A stretch of DNA of 38,565 bases from Pseudomonadota bacterium (GCA_020161065.1 JAIUPH010000021.1:1-38565); one strand, 5' to 3'. Positions 19,846 through 27,672 are shown, counted from the stretch's first letter. The notes: a model not told the origin generated them from the letters alone. Translations and numbers: made by a program.

Positions 19846-20088
19846 ATGACGGTGCTCACCGCATCCGCAGCGCGGGCCAATCTCTATCGCTTGATCGATC
19901 AGGCGGCGCAGTCGCATCAGCCGATCGTCATCGCCGGCAAGAGCGCGTCAGCGGTCCTGGTCTCGGCCGAAGACTGGGCCGCCATTCAAGAGACGATGCA
20001 CCTTCTGTCGGTGCCCGGCATGCGCGAATCCATCCGCAAAGCCATGGCTGAGCCGTTGTCGAAGAGCGCGCGCGAGCTGAAGTGGTGA
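19846..20088 (+). CDS. Phd/YefM family antitoxin
   Basis: 80 aa. The N-terminal part (TVLTASAARANLYRLIDQAAQSHQPIVIAGKSASAVLVSAEDWAAIQE) is the Phd/YefM DNA-binding and dimerisation fold. The tail HLLSVPGMRESIRKAMAEP resembles the toxin-wrapping segment of YefM. It neutralises the downstream toxin and probably represses the operon through the palindrome just upstream. The stop overlaps the toxin start (GTGGTGA junction), giving translational coupling. Base composition is visibly less GC-rich than the flanking genes, in keeping with recent arrival. Confidence 0.92.
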   Translation: MTVLTASAARANLYRLIDQAAQSHQPIVIAGKSASAVLVSAEDWAAIQETMHLLSVPGMRESIRKAMAEPLSKSARELKW

Positions 20089-20351
20089 AGCCATGGGAAC
20101 TGGCCTACTCGAAGCAGGCGCTCAAGGACGCCAGAAAGGTGAAGGCGGCCGGCCTGAAACCGAAGGTCGAAGAACTGCTGGTCATCCTGGCGCATGACCC
20201 GTTTCAGACGCCGCCGGCCTTTGAGAAGCTCGTCGGCGATCTTGCGGGCGCCTACGCCCGGCGCATCAACATCCACCACCGCCTCGTCTACGAAGTCTTC
20301 AGCAAGGAGCGCGTCGTCCGCGTGCTTCGCATGTGGACCCACTACGAGTGA
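20082..20351 (+). CDS. Txe/YoeB family toxin
   Basis: 89 aa from the GTG at 20082; the next codon, GTG at 20085, is equally possible. It matches the YoeB/Txe group of RelE-fold, ribosome-dependent mRNA interferases: WELAYSKQALKDARKVKAAGL at the N-terminus, PFQTPPAFEKLVGDLAGAYARRINIHHRLVYEV in the middle, and a C-terminal WTHYE in the place of the YHY end of YoeB. The Arg of ARRIN, the following His residues and the terminal His are in the positions expected for catalysis. The last 10 bp overlap, antisense, the 3' end of the M20 peptidase gene. Paired with the antitoxin immediately upstream. Confidence 0.92.
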   Translation: MVKPWELAYSKQALKDARKVKAAGLKPKVEELLVILAHDPFQTPPAFEKLVGDLAGAYARRINIHHRLVYEVFSKERVVRVLRMWTHYE

Positions 20352-21793
20352 CGGCCAGCCTCCACCGCCAACGCGCTTGACCGCTGCCGCGGCAGCGCGG
20401 CCGCCTGCTCGCCGAGGTCCCAGAACAGCCCGGCCATCAACTGCAGCGCCTCGCGCGCCACCGGGGCCAGCAGGTGTTCGTCGGGCGCGTGCTGCTGGCA
20501 GGCGGCGTAGCTGTGCGGGATCCACACCGTGGGCAGGCCGAGGATGTCGGCGAAGACGTCGTTGGGCAGCGATCCGCCGAGGTTGGGCAGCAGCACCGGC
20601 GGCCGGCCCGTGCTGCGCTCGATGCTGGCCAGCGTGAAGCGCACCCAGGCGTCGTCGGGGTCCAGCCGGCTGGCGTGCATCACCACCGGCTCGCTCACCT
20701 GCAGGTCGGCGAAGCCGTGCGCCGCGAGATGCTCGCGCACCGCTTCGCGCAGCCGCGCCACGTCGGTGCCGACGACGAAGCGCATGTGCATCGCTGCCCG
20801 CGCCGCCGGCGGGATCGCGTTGACCGGATGCTCGGGGTTGCCGGCCGTCATCGCCAGCACCTCCAGCGTGTTCCAGCCGATCACGCGCTCGGCCGGCGTC
20901 AGCCCGGGCTCGCCCCAGTCGGGGTCGACCGCGGGGTCGCCGGGGTCGCCGCCGAACACCAGGCCGTGCAGCGCTTGTCGAACGTTGGCCTGGATGGGCG
21001 GCGGTCGCAGGGTCGGCACGCGGATCACGCCGCGCCCGTCGACCAGGCAGGCGATGGCGTTGGCCAGCACCGTGCCCGGGTTGCGCAGCAGGCCGCCCCA
21101 ATTGCCGCTGTGGTGGCCGCCGTCGCGCAGGCGCAGCGACAGCTCGAAGTTGGCCACCCCGCGCGAGCCCAGGAAGACGGTGGGCCGCTCGCGCGACAGC
21201 CGCGGCCCGTCGCTGGCGATCAGCACGTCGGCGCGCAAGGCCTCGCGCTCGGCGGCGCAGAAGTCGGCCAGGCCGGGCGAGCCGGTTTCCTCGCCGGTCT
21301 CGAACAGCCACTTGACGTTGAAGCCCAGGCGGCCGCGCAAGGCCAGCACCTGGGCGAGTGCGGCGATGTTGATCGAATGCTGGCCCTTGTTGTCGGCGCT
21401 GCCGCGGCCGTACAGGCGCTCGCCCTCGGCCGCCAGCGTCCACGGCCCTTGGCCGCGGGTCCACGACGCCTCCTGGCCGCGCACCACGTCGCCGTGGCCG
21501 TACATCAGCACCGTGGGCAGATCGTCGCCTTCGTGGCGATGGGCAATCAGCAGCGGGCCGCCGCCGGGCTGCGGGTTGTCGTGGACCGTCGACGCGAAGC
21601 CCAGCGCGGCGAGGCTGGGCGCGATCTCGTCGCTCAGGTAACGCGGCAGTTCGGCGGCCGAGGCGGCGACCTGGCTCTCGGTCCGGATCGCCACCCGGCG
21701 CGCCAGGTCGCGCGCGAAGGCGCCGCCGTCGAAGTGCGCGGCCGCGGCGGCCAGCGCGTCGCTGCGCGTCGCGGGCGCGGCCGCCGCGGTCAT
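20342..21793 (-). CDS. M20 family dipeptidase/deacylase (ArgE/DapE-like), altered C-terminus
   Basis: 483 aa. Metal-site and catalytic segments are intact: VLMYGHGDVV, YGRGSADNKGQ, FETGEETGSPGLADF, then VNAIPPAARAAMHMRF and the C-terminal VWIPHSYAACQQHAPDEH. It should hydrolyse a dipeptide or N-acyl amino acid in the cytoplasm. The start ATG overlaps the stop of the ABM protein gene (ATGA), and both follow livF, so it probably acts on what the LivHMGF transporter brings in (inference). The last roughly 15 residues (RQRSSALAVEAGRHS) come from sequence beyond the duplicated segment and overlap the YoeB toxin gene; the remnant at 19589 shows a shorter end, LPRR. The tail is therefore probably new. 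Confidence 0.93.
   Translation of the reverse strand: MTAAAAPATRSDALAAAAAHFDGGAFARDLARRVAIRTESQVAASAAELPRYLSDEIAPSLAALGFASTVHDNPQPGGGPLLIAHRHEGDDLPTVLMYGHGDVVRGQEASWTRGQGPWTLAAEGERLYGRGSADNKGQHSINIAALAQVLALRGRLGFNVKWLFETGEETGSPGLADFCAAEREALRADVLIASDGPRLSRERPTVFLGSRGVANFELSLRLRDGGHHSGNWGGLLRNPGTVLANAIACLVDGRGVIRVPTLRPPPIQANVRQALHGLVFGGDPGDPAVDPDWGEPGLTPAERVIGWNTLEVLAMTAGNPEHPVNAIPPAARAAMHMRFVVGTDVARLREAVREHLAAHGFADLQVSEPVVMHASRLDPDDAWVRFTLASIERSTGRPPVLLPNLGGSLPNDVFADILGLPTVWIPHSYAACQQHAPDEHLLAPVAREALQLMAGLFWDLGEQAAALPRQRSSALAVEAGRHS
20386..20571 (-). repeat. Direct repeat copy 2: 3' end of the M20 gene, matching 19594-19779
   Basis: This segment inside the live M20 gene is the partner of the remnant at 19594-19779. 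They are in the same orientation, offset by 792 bp and about 93.5% identical (12 mismatches in 186, no gaps). Together they bracket the toxin-antitoxin cassette. Similarity stops sharply on both sides. Confidence 0.9.
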
Positions 21794-22092
21794 GCCGACG
21801 GGTCCAGCAGCGTGAAGTGCTCCACCACCGGCGGCGCGGCGAAGAAGGGGCCGACGATGGCGCGCCACTGCGGAAACAGCGGCCCGTTGCGGAAGTGCAC
21901 GGTGTGGTCTTCCAGCGTCTCCCACTGGATCTGCAGCACGTAGCGCTCGGGGCTTTCGATGCCCTTGTGCACCTGCCAGCCCTTGAAGCCGCGGGCCTGG
22001 GCGATGACGGTGCTCACGCCGCGGCGGATGGCTTCGTCGAAGGCGGCCTGTTGGCCGGGCTGGATGCGGATGTCGGCAAGTTCGAGGATCAC
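21790..22092 (-). CDS. Antibiotic biosynthesis monooxygenase (ABM) fold protein
   Basis: 100 aa from a GTG at 22092. Longer in-frame starts up to 22161 add a Cys-rich, unconserved N-terminus and are less likely. The sequence LADIRIQPGQQAAFDEAIRRG, ARGFKGWQVHKGIESPERYVLQIQWETLEDHTVHF and FFAAPPVVEHFTLL is the dimeric alpha/beta ABM pattern, a family that includes cofactor-free monooxygenases and haem-degrading enzymes as well as proteins with no known reaction. It sits between livF and the M20 gene, with a 4-bp overlap to the latter, so a role in processing the transported compound is likely. The reaction is unknown. Confidence 0.82.
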   Translation of the reverse strand: MILELADIRIQPGQQAAFDEAIRRGVSTVIAQARGFKGWQVHKGIESPERYVLQIQWETLEDHTVHFRNGPLFPQWRAIVGPFFAAPPVVEHFTLLDPSA

Positions 22093-22132
22093 GGCGGTCT
22101 CGCAGCGTTGGAAGGAACACGCCGCAGTGTCA

Positions 22133-22160
22133 CATGCCGAGGGGCACACGCCGAGGGGCA
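22133..22160. repeat. Two tandem 14-bp direct repeats
   Basis: CATGCCGAGGGGCA is followed directly by CACGCCGAGGGGCA with one mismatch, in the 79-bp gap between livF and the ABM gene. No known function; possibly a replication-slippage product. Confidence 0.6.
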
Positions 22161-22171
22161 CGCGCCCAAGC

Positions 22172-22885
22172 TCACACGCCCAGCAGCCGCGTCAGCGCCT
22201 CGGGGTCGTCGGCCAGCCGGGCCGAGGTGCCGCTCAGCACCACGCGGCCTTTTTCCAGCACCACCGCGTCGTCGGTGTGGGCCAGCACGGCGCGCACGTT
22301 GCGATCGACGATCAGCGTGGCGATGCCGGTCTTGCGGATCTGGCCGATCACGCGCCAGATCTCCTGCACGACCAGCGGCGCCAGGCCTTCGGTGGCCTCG
22401 TCCAGGATCAGCAGCAACGGGTTGGTCATCAGCGCGCGGCCGATCGACAGCATCTGCTGCTCGCCGCCGGAGAGCTGCTGGCCGCCGTGCGACAGCCGCT
22501 CGGCCAGCCGCGGGAAGGTGGTCAGCACGCGGTCGAAGGTCCATTCGCGGCGGCCGTCAGGGCCGGCGCGCGCGCTCATCACGAGGTTCTCGCGCACCGA
22601 CAGGTTGGGGAAGATGCCGCGGCCCTCGGGCACGTAGCCGATGCCCAGCCGCGCCATGCGCTCGGGCGGCCGGCCGGTCACCTCGCGCCCCAGCCAGCGC
22701 ACGTGGCCGGCAGCGGCGGGCACGTAGCCCATCACCGTGCGGATCAGCGTGGTCTTGCCCATGCCGTTGCGGCCCAGCAGGCCCAGCGCCCGGCCCGACG
22801 GCACGCGCAGCCCGGCACCGCGCAGCACGTGGCTGTCGCCGTAGTAGGTGTCCAGCGCCTCGGCTTCCAGCAGCACCGCGCTCAC
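22172..22885 (-). CDS. livF: Branched-chain amino acid-type ABC transporter ATP-binding protein LivF
   Basis: 237 aa from a GTG at 22885 that overlaps the livG stop (GTGA). It is the second ATPase of a HAAT-family importer: Walker A GRNGMGKTT, the LivF-typical GYVPEGRGIFPNLSVRENL, signature LSGGEQQML, Walker B LLLILDEATEGLAP. The switch-His region reads IVDRNVRAVLAHTDDAVVLEKG; the usual LVEQN there is replaced by IVDRN, a variant seen in one branch of the family. With LivG, LivH and LivM it forms the membrane part of the importer; the substrate could be amino acids, amides or related small molecules. Confidence 0.94.
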   Translation of the reverse strand: MSAVLLEAEALDTYYGDSHVLRGAGLRVPSGRALGLLGRNGMGKTTLIRTVMGYVPAAAGHVRWLGREVTGRPPERMARLGIGYVPEGRGIFPNLSVRENLVMSARAGPDGRREWTFDRVLTTFPRLAERLSHGGQQLSGGEQQMLSIGRALMTNPLLLILDEATEGLAPLVVQEIWRVIGQIRKTGIATLIVDRNVRAVLAHTDDAVVLEKGRVVLSGTSARLADDPEALTRLLGV

Positions 22886-23628
22886 GCGTGATCCCCCAGG
22901 TAGGCCACCTGCACCTCGCGGTTGTTGCGGATGGCGGCCGGCTCGGCGCTGGCGATGACCTCGCCGTTGACCATCACGGTGATGCGCCCGGCGATGCGAA
23001 ACACGGCGTCCATGTCGTGCTCGACCAGCAGCACCGCGTGGCCGGCGCGCAACTCGCGCAGCACGTCGAGCATGCGGTCGGTTTCCTCGGCGCCCATGCC
23101 GGCCAGCGGCTCGTCGAGCAGCAGCACGCGCGGCCGCGTGGACAGGCACATCGCGATTTCCAGTTGCCGCTTGCCGCCGTGGCTCAGCAGCCCGGCCGGC
23201 CGCGCCGCCAGCGGCGACAGCCCGGTGGCGCGCAGCGCTTCGGTGGCGATGTCGCCGCTGGTCTTGCAGCGCGCGGCGTTCTCCCACAACGCCAGCGGCC
23301 GCGGGTGCGCGGCCTGCGCGCACAGCCGGCAGTTCTCGAACACCGAGAACTCGGGAAAGATGGTGCTGCGCTGGTAGCTGCGGCCGATGCCGGCGCGCGC
23401 GCGCCGCGGCTGCGACCACGCGGTGACGTCATCGTCGCCCAGCAGGATGCGCCCGCCGCTGGCCGCCAGCTCGCCGCTGAGCATGTTGATCAGCGTCGAC
23501 TTGCCGGCGCCGTTGGTGCCGATGACGGCGTGCACTTCGCCGAGCGCGAAGTCGAGGCTCACGTCGTTGACGGCCGTCAGTCCGCCGAAGCGGCGCGTCA
23601 GGCCTTCGCAGCGCAGCAGCGCGGTCAT
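22882..23628 (-). CDS. livG: Branched-chain amino acid-type ABC transporter ATP-binding protein LivG
   Basis: 248 aa. ATPase with Walker A GTNGAGKST, the Q-loop region RSYQRSTIFPEFSVFEN, signature LSHGGKRQLEIAM (a slightly diverged LSxGxxR form), Walker B VLLLDEPLAGMGAEETD and LVEHDMDAVF with the switch His. The start overlaps the livM stop by 4 nt (ATGA), and the 3' end overlaps livF, so all four transporter genes are translationally linked or nearly so. The D-loop sequence LAGMGAEE is typical of LivG-type proteins. Confidence 0.95.
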   Translation of the reverse strand: MTALLRCEGLTRRFGGLTAVNDVSLDFALGEVHAVIGTNGAGKSTLINMLSGELAASGGRILLGDDDVTAWSQPRRARAGIGRSYQRSTIFPEFSVFENCRLCAQAAHPRPLALWENAARCKTSGDIATEALRATGLSPLAARPAGLLSHGGKRQLEIAMCLSTRPRVLLLDEPLAGMGAEETDRMLDVLRELRAGHAVLLVEHDMDAVFRIAGRITVMVNGEVIASAEPAAIRNNREVQVAYLGDHA

Positions 23629-24608
23629 CGAGCGGCTCCCTGGTCGGCCGCGCGGCGCGGCGGCTTGCGGGCGCGCCAGCGCTGCGGCAGCCCGATCAGC
23701 CCCTTGGGCAGCAGCGCGACGAAGGCGATGATGGTGATGCCCAGCGTCAGCTGCCAGTGCTCGGCCAGGCGGTCGCCCACCAGCGCCGGGGTCGAGAACA
23801 GCTCTTTGAGCAGCACGAAGGCCACCGCGCCCAGCACCGCGCCGCGCAGGTGGCCGATGCCGCCGAGGATGATCATCAGCAGCACCGCGCCGCTTTCGTG
23901 CCACGACAGCAGCTCGGGGTTGACGAAGCCGTCCTTCACCGCCAGCAGAAAGCCCGCCAGACCGGCCAGGGCGCCGGCCAGCACGAAGGCGGCCAGCTTG
24001 TAGGCCGTGGTGTTGAAGCCGGCGGCGCGCATGCGCTGCTCGTTGACGCGGATGCCGGCCAGCGCATGGCCGAAGCGCGAACGCCGCAGCAGCGCCAGCA
24101 GCGCGTAGGTGAAGGCCAGCGCGCCCAGCACCAGGTAGTACAGGTGCAGCTTGGCGCCGCTGTCGATGGGCCCCAGCACCGGCCGCAGGTTGAGGTAGAT
24201 GCCGTCGGTGCCGCCGCCCAGCTTGGTGTCGTGGAACACGAAGTAGGCCATCTGCGCGAAGGCCAGCGTCACCATGATGAAGTACACGCCCTTGGTGCGC
24301 AGGCTCAGGGCGCCGACGAACAGCGCATACAGCGCCGCCGCCGCCACCGCGGCCGCCAGCAGCTTGGGCAGCCAGCCGGGGTCGGCCTCGGGCGACAGCA
24401 GCACCGTCACGTAGGCGCCGATGCCCAGGAACGCCGCGTGCCCCAGCGAGACCAGGCCGGTCATGCCGACCAGCAGCTCCAGGCTGAGCGCGAACACCGA
24501 CAGCACCATGATCTTGACCACCAGCTCGTGCATGTACGGCGTCAGCCCGAGCGGCAGCGCCAGCAGCGCGGCCAGCGCGATCCACGGCAGGACGCGGTTG
24601 AAGGCCAT
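23625..24608 (-). CDS. livM: Branched-chain amino acid-type ABC transporter permease LivM
   Basis: 327 aa with about nine hydrophobic segments. Family hallmarks are GLVSLGHAAFLGIGAYVTVLL near the N-terminus, the cytoplasmic coupling loop containing RSRFGHALAGIRVNEQRMRAAGFNTTAYKLAAF, and GGIGHLRGAVLGAVAFVLL. It is the larger permease of the pair. It lies two bases after livH and overlaps livG by 4 nt. The C-terminal tail is basic (RWRARKPPRRAADQ). Confidence 0.95.
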   Translation of the reverse strand: MAFNRVLPWIALAALLALPLGLTPYMHELVVKIMVLSVFALSLELLVGMTGLVSLGHAAFLGIGAYVTVLLSPEADPGWLPKLLAAAVAAAALYALFVGALSLRTKGVYFIMVTLAFAQMAYFVFHDTKLGGGTDGIYLNLRPVLGPIDSGAKLHLYYLVLGALAFTYALLALLRRSRFGHALAGIRVNEQRMRAAGFNTTAYKLAAFVLAGALAGLAGFLLAVKDGFVNPELLSWHESGAVLLMIILGGIGHLRGAVLGAVAFVLLKELFSTPALVGDRLAEHWQLTLGITIIAFVALLPKGLIGLPQRWRARKPPRRAADQGAAR

Positions 24609-24610
24609 GG

Positions 24611-25480
24611 TCAGGCGCGCTTCATCAGCCCTTCGGGCCGCCAGACCAGGATCACCGCCATCAGCAGGTACACGCCGATGCCCGACAGCTCGGCGAAGAA
24701 CACCTTGCCGAAGGTGTCGACCACGCCGACCAGCAGCGAAGCCACCAGCGCCCCGGTGATGGAGCCGATGCCGCCGATCACCACCACCACGAAGCTGATG
24801 ATCAGCACGTGGCCGCCCATGCCGGGGTAGACGCTGCTCATCGGCGCCGCGATCATGCCGGCCAGCGCCGCCAGCGCCACGCCGCCGGCGAAGACGATGC
24901 GGTACAGCCGCGTGATGTCGATGCCCAGCCCGCGCACCATGTCGCGGTTGCTGGCGCCGGCGCGGATCATCATGCCCAGCCGCGTCTTGTTGACCACCAG
25001 GTACAGCGCCAGCGCCAGCACGATGCAGGCCGCCGACGCGAACAGCCGGTACACCGGGTACGTCATCAGATCGCCCAGCGGCACCGTGCCGGCCAGCCAG
25101 TCGGGCGGCTTGACGCCATGCACATCGTTGCCCACCAGGATGGAGCGCAGTTCCTCGAACACCAGGATCAGCGCATACGTCATCAGCACCTGCTGCAGAT
25201 GTTCTCGCTCGTACAGGTAGCTGTAGAAGGCCCATTCGAGCACGTAGCCGAACAGCGCCGACAGCAGCAGCCCGGCCAGCAGCATCAACAGGAAATGCTG
25301 GCCGAAGAAAGGCGCGATCGAAAACGCCAGGTAGGCGCCCAGCATGTAGAAGCTGCCGTGCGCCAGGTTGATGACGCCCATGATGCCGAAGATCAGCGTC
25401 AGCCCCGAAGCCACCAGGAACAGCAGCAGGCCGTACTGGACGGCGTTGAGGCACTGGACGAGGAAGGTGGCGAGGTCCAT
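24611..25480 (-). CDS. livH: Branched-chain amino acid-type ABC transporter permease LivH
   Basis: 289 aa from the ATG at 25480. Hydrophobic throughout, with the LivH signature GLTLIFGIMGVINLAHGSFYMLGAYLAF, the coupling loop KTRLGMMIRAGASNRDMVRGLGIDI and GGIGSITGALVASLLVG. It is the first gene of the transporter set. No gene for the periplasmic substrate-binding protein (LivK) precedes it or lies elsewhere in the window, so that component must be encoded off the window. 53 bp separate it from the GT4 gene upstream; continued transcription from the glycosylation operon is possible. Confidence 0.95.
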   Translation of the reverse strand: MDLATFLVQCLNAVQYGLLLFLVASGLTLIFGIMGVINLAHGSFYMLGAYLAFSIAPFFGQHFLLMLLAGLLLSALFGYVLEWAFYSYLYEREHLQQVLMTYALILVFEELRSILVGNDVHGVKPPDWLAGTVPLGDLMTYPVYRLFASAACIVLALALYLVVNKTRLGMMIRAGASNRDMVRGLGIDITRLYRIVFAGGVALAALAGMIAAPMSSVYPGMGGHVLIISFVVVVIGGIGSITGALVASLLVGVVDTFGKVFFAELSGIGVYLLMAVILVWRPEGLMKRA

Positions 25481-25533
25481 CGGCGGGCTGGCGAAGGCGC
25501 GCGAGCTTAGCAGGCCGCTTGGCGCCGGGGCTC

Positions 25534-26688
25534 TCAGCGGCGGGCCAGCGCTTCTTCGTACAGCGCCCGGTAGGCCTGCACGCAGCGCTGCCAGCTCCAT
25601 TGGCCGGCGAGTTGGCGCGCTGCGTGGCGGGCGGTGCGCAGCCGTGCCGGGTCAGCGGCGAGAGCGCTCAACGTTTCGCGCAAGGCGCCCAGCGGATCTG
25701 CGCCCTGCAGGTCGACGTCGAACACGCAGGCCTCGTCGCGCGCCGGAAAGGCTTGTGCCACCTCGCGGCTGACCAGCACCGGCGTGCCGCAGGCCAGCGC
25801 CTCCTGCACCACCAGCGGAAAACCCTCGCCGGTACTGGGCAGCACCAGCAGATCGGCGGCCTGATAGTGCGGCACGATGGCGTCCGGCGGCAGCCGCCCG
25901 GCCAGCGTGACCTGCGGCGTCGACGCCGGCGCCGGCGGCACCGGACCCCAGCCGATGAACGTCCAGTGCAGCCCGGGCAGGTCCAGGCAGCGGCGCAGCA
26001 GCGGCAGGCCTTTCTTCTCGACGAAGCGGCCGACGAACAGCAGCCGCAGATCGCCGCTGCGCGCCGAGCGATCTGCGGGCGGATGGAAGCGCTGCAGGTC
26101 CACGCCGTTGGGCACCAGGCAGGGCGGCCGCTTGAAGCGGGCATGCTGTTCGAAATACTGCATCACCGGCGCGCCGACGAACACCGCCCGCGCCGCGCCG
26201 GCCAGCACGCGGGCGCCCAGCTGGCGGTTCAGTATCGCCAGCAACGCGCGCAGGCGTGGCGAGCGGAACGGGATCTCACCGATGTGCTGGGTGACGACAT
26301 AGGGCCGGCGCCGCAGCCGGGCGAAGACGATCGCGGCCAGCGAAGGCTGGTACAGGTAGTCGTGCACGTGCACGAGGTCGGCGCGACCGACCGCGCGCCA
26401 CAGGCGCAGCAGGCCGCATGGTCCCCACAGCGGCATCGGCAGGCCGAGGCGGCGCTCCAGCGGGTCGAGGCAGCGCATGGGCTCGACGTCCAGGCCTGCC
26501 GGCAGCGGCTCGGCCGGCCGATCGGCCGTTGTGCCGCTGGCCATCCAGTGCACCGTCAGGTCAGGGCCGGGCAGGCGGCGGGCGAGTTCATCGGCCACCA
26601 CCTCGATGCCGCCGCCATGGCTGCGGAAGAAGGCGCTGACCTGCAGCAGCCGCAGAGGGCGCGGGCCGCGGCGCTCAGTCGCCGGCAT
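25534..26688 (-). CDS. Glycosyltransferase family 4
   Basis: 384 aa, a GT-B fold retaining glycosyltransferase. The N-terminal acceptor lobe has VSAFFRSHGGGIEVVADELARRL and DLVHVHDYLYQPSL. The C-terminal donor lobe has LLFVGRFVEKKGLPLLRRCL, then LPSTGEGFPLVVQEALACGTPVL, which holds the E-x7-E motif of the family. It has no membrane helix, so it should act on the cytoplasmic face on a lipid-linked or nucleotide-sugar-derived acceptor. It is the last gene of the six-gene operon behind pilA; its start overlaps the gtrA-like gene by 14 bp. Sugar specificity cannot be read. Confidence 0.92.
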   Translation of the reverse strand: MPATERRGPRPLRLLQVSAFFRSHGGGIEVVADELARRLPGPDLTVHWMASGTTADRPAEPLPAGLDVEPMRCLDPLERRLGLPMPLWGPCGLLRLWRAVGRADLVHVHDYLYQPSLAAIVFARLRRRPYVVTQHIGEIPFRSPRLRALLAILNRQLGARVLAGAARAVFVGAPVMQYFEQHARFKRPPCLVPNGVDLQRFHPPADRSARSGDLRLLFVGRFVEKKGLPLLRRCLDLPGLHWTFIGWGPVPPAPASTPQVTLAGRLPPDAIVPHYQAADLLVLPSTGEGFPLVVQEALACGTPVLVSREVAQAFPARDEACVFDVDLQGADPLGALRETLSALAADPARLRTARHAARQLAGQWSWQRCVQAYRALYEEALARR

Positions 26689-27097
26689 CGTCCGGTCCGG
26701 CCTTCAGGCTCCAGCGGCCGTGAAGCTGGAAGTTCAGCACCGCCATCGTCAAAGCCACCAGGGCACAAGCCAGCAGGTAGTGCAAGCCGGCGGCCGACAC
26801 CAGCAACGCCAACAAGGCCAGTGACACGCCGGCCGCCAACAGGTTGACGCCGGCATAACGCAGAAACTCGGCGAGCGTGCGGCGGCGCCGCAGCTCATAG
26901 GTCCACGAGCGGTTGAGCAGCCAACCCAGCACGTTGGCGCCCAGCATCGCCAACACCGTGGACACCAGGTAGTGCCAGCCCAGTCGTTCGGTCAACAGCC
27001 ACACGCCCAGCATGCCGACGCCGAAGCAAAGGCCGCCGACCAGGCCGAAACGCAGGAAGGCGCTCCAGGACTGCAGGGGATCGCGCCGGGTCGTCAT
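26675..27097 (-). CDS. GtrA-like membrane protein (lipid-linked sugar flippase family)
   Basis: 140 aa, four hydrophobic segments, matching the GtrA/DPMS_TM family: FLRFGLVGGLCFGVGMLGVWLLTE at the start, AMLGANVLGWLLNRSWTYE in the middle (the conserved N-R-x-W-T/F), and VALTMAVLNFQLHGRWSLK at the end. GtrA proteins are thought to flip bactoprenyl-phosphate-sugar across the inner membrane. Together with the GT2 and GT-C genes in the same operon it completes a GtrA-GtrB-GtrC-like set. Start overlaps the methyltransferase stop by 4 nt (ATGA). Confidence 0.92.
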   Translation of the reverse strand: MTTRRDPLQSWSAFLRFGLVGGLCFGVGMLGVWLLTERLGWHYLVSTVLAMLGANVLGWLLNRSWTYELRRRRTLAEFLRYAGVNLLAAGVSLALLALLVSAAGLHYLLACALVALTMAVLNFQLHGRWSLKAGPDDAGD

Positions 27098-27672
27098 CGG
27101 CGCCGCCACAGGCCGACGAACTGCAGTCCGTTGGTGGCGCGGCCCATCAGGCCGGCGTGGCTGGCCGCCGGGTGCTGCCAGTGCACGCGCTCCAGGCCCT
27201 GGCTCTCCAGCCAGCGCGCCCAGGCCCAATCGCGCTGGTAGCGGCCGGGCGATGGAATGCCGAAGCGGCGGTTGCCCAGTTCGTCCAGCACGGCCAGCGT
27301 CAGGTGGCCCAACGGGCCCTGGCAGTTGTGGTCCTTCAGCAGCAGCCAGCGGCGGCTGCAACGAAGCATCTCCGCCAGCGCGGCCAGCGGATCGGGGCAG
27401 TGGTGCACCACGTCGACCGCATAGCAGAGGTCGAAGCTGGCATCGGCAAAAGGCAGGCGCCGGCCGTCGTAGAGCCGAGGGCGCACGAAGCTGTGCCGCC
27501 GCTCCACCACGTCGACGGGCGTGATCGTGCCGATGCGGCCGCTGGCGCTCAGGTGGTGGCAGAAGAAGCCGTCGCCGGAGCCGAAGTCGAGCGCCGTCGA
27601 GACCGGGCCCGCCGGCTGCAACGCGGCTTGCAGGTGCAGCAGCGTGCGCTCGCGATATTGGGTGATGGCCAT
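27094..27672 (-). CDS. SAM-dependent methyltransferase (class I), small
   Basis: 192 aa. Motif I reads ALDFGSGDGFF; the post-I acid region is in GTITPVDVVERR, and motif II-like LPFADASFDLCYAVDVVHHCPDP is clear. This is a methyltransferase-11 type. Its start overlaps the previous stop by one base (TGATG), a tight operon junction. The acceptor is probably a sugar or lipid intermediate of the glycosylation pathway, by context only. Confidence 0.88.
   Translation of the reverse strand: MAITQYRERTLLHLQAALQPAGPVSTALDFGSGDGFFCHHLSASGRIGTITPVDVVERRHSFVRPRLYDGRRLPFADASFDLCYAVDVVHHCPDPLAALAEMLRCSRRWLLLKDHNCQGPLGHLTLAVLDELGNRRFGIPSPGRYQRDWAWARWLESQGLERVHWQHPAASHAGLMGRATNGLQFVGLWRRR

Noticed and set aside
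19589-20571. Insertion sequence or integron cassette carrying the toxin-antitoxin genes
   Set aside because: No transposase or integrase, no terminal inverted repeats and no recognisable attachment site; the only flanking repeat is the M20 gene end.
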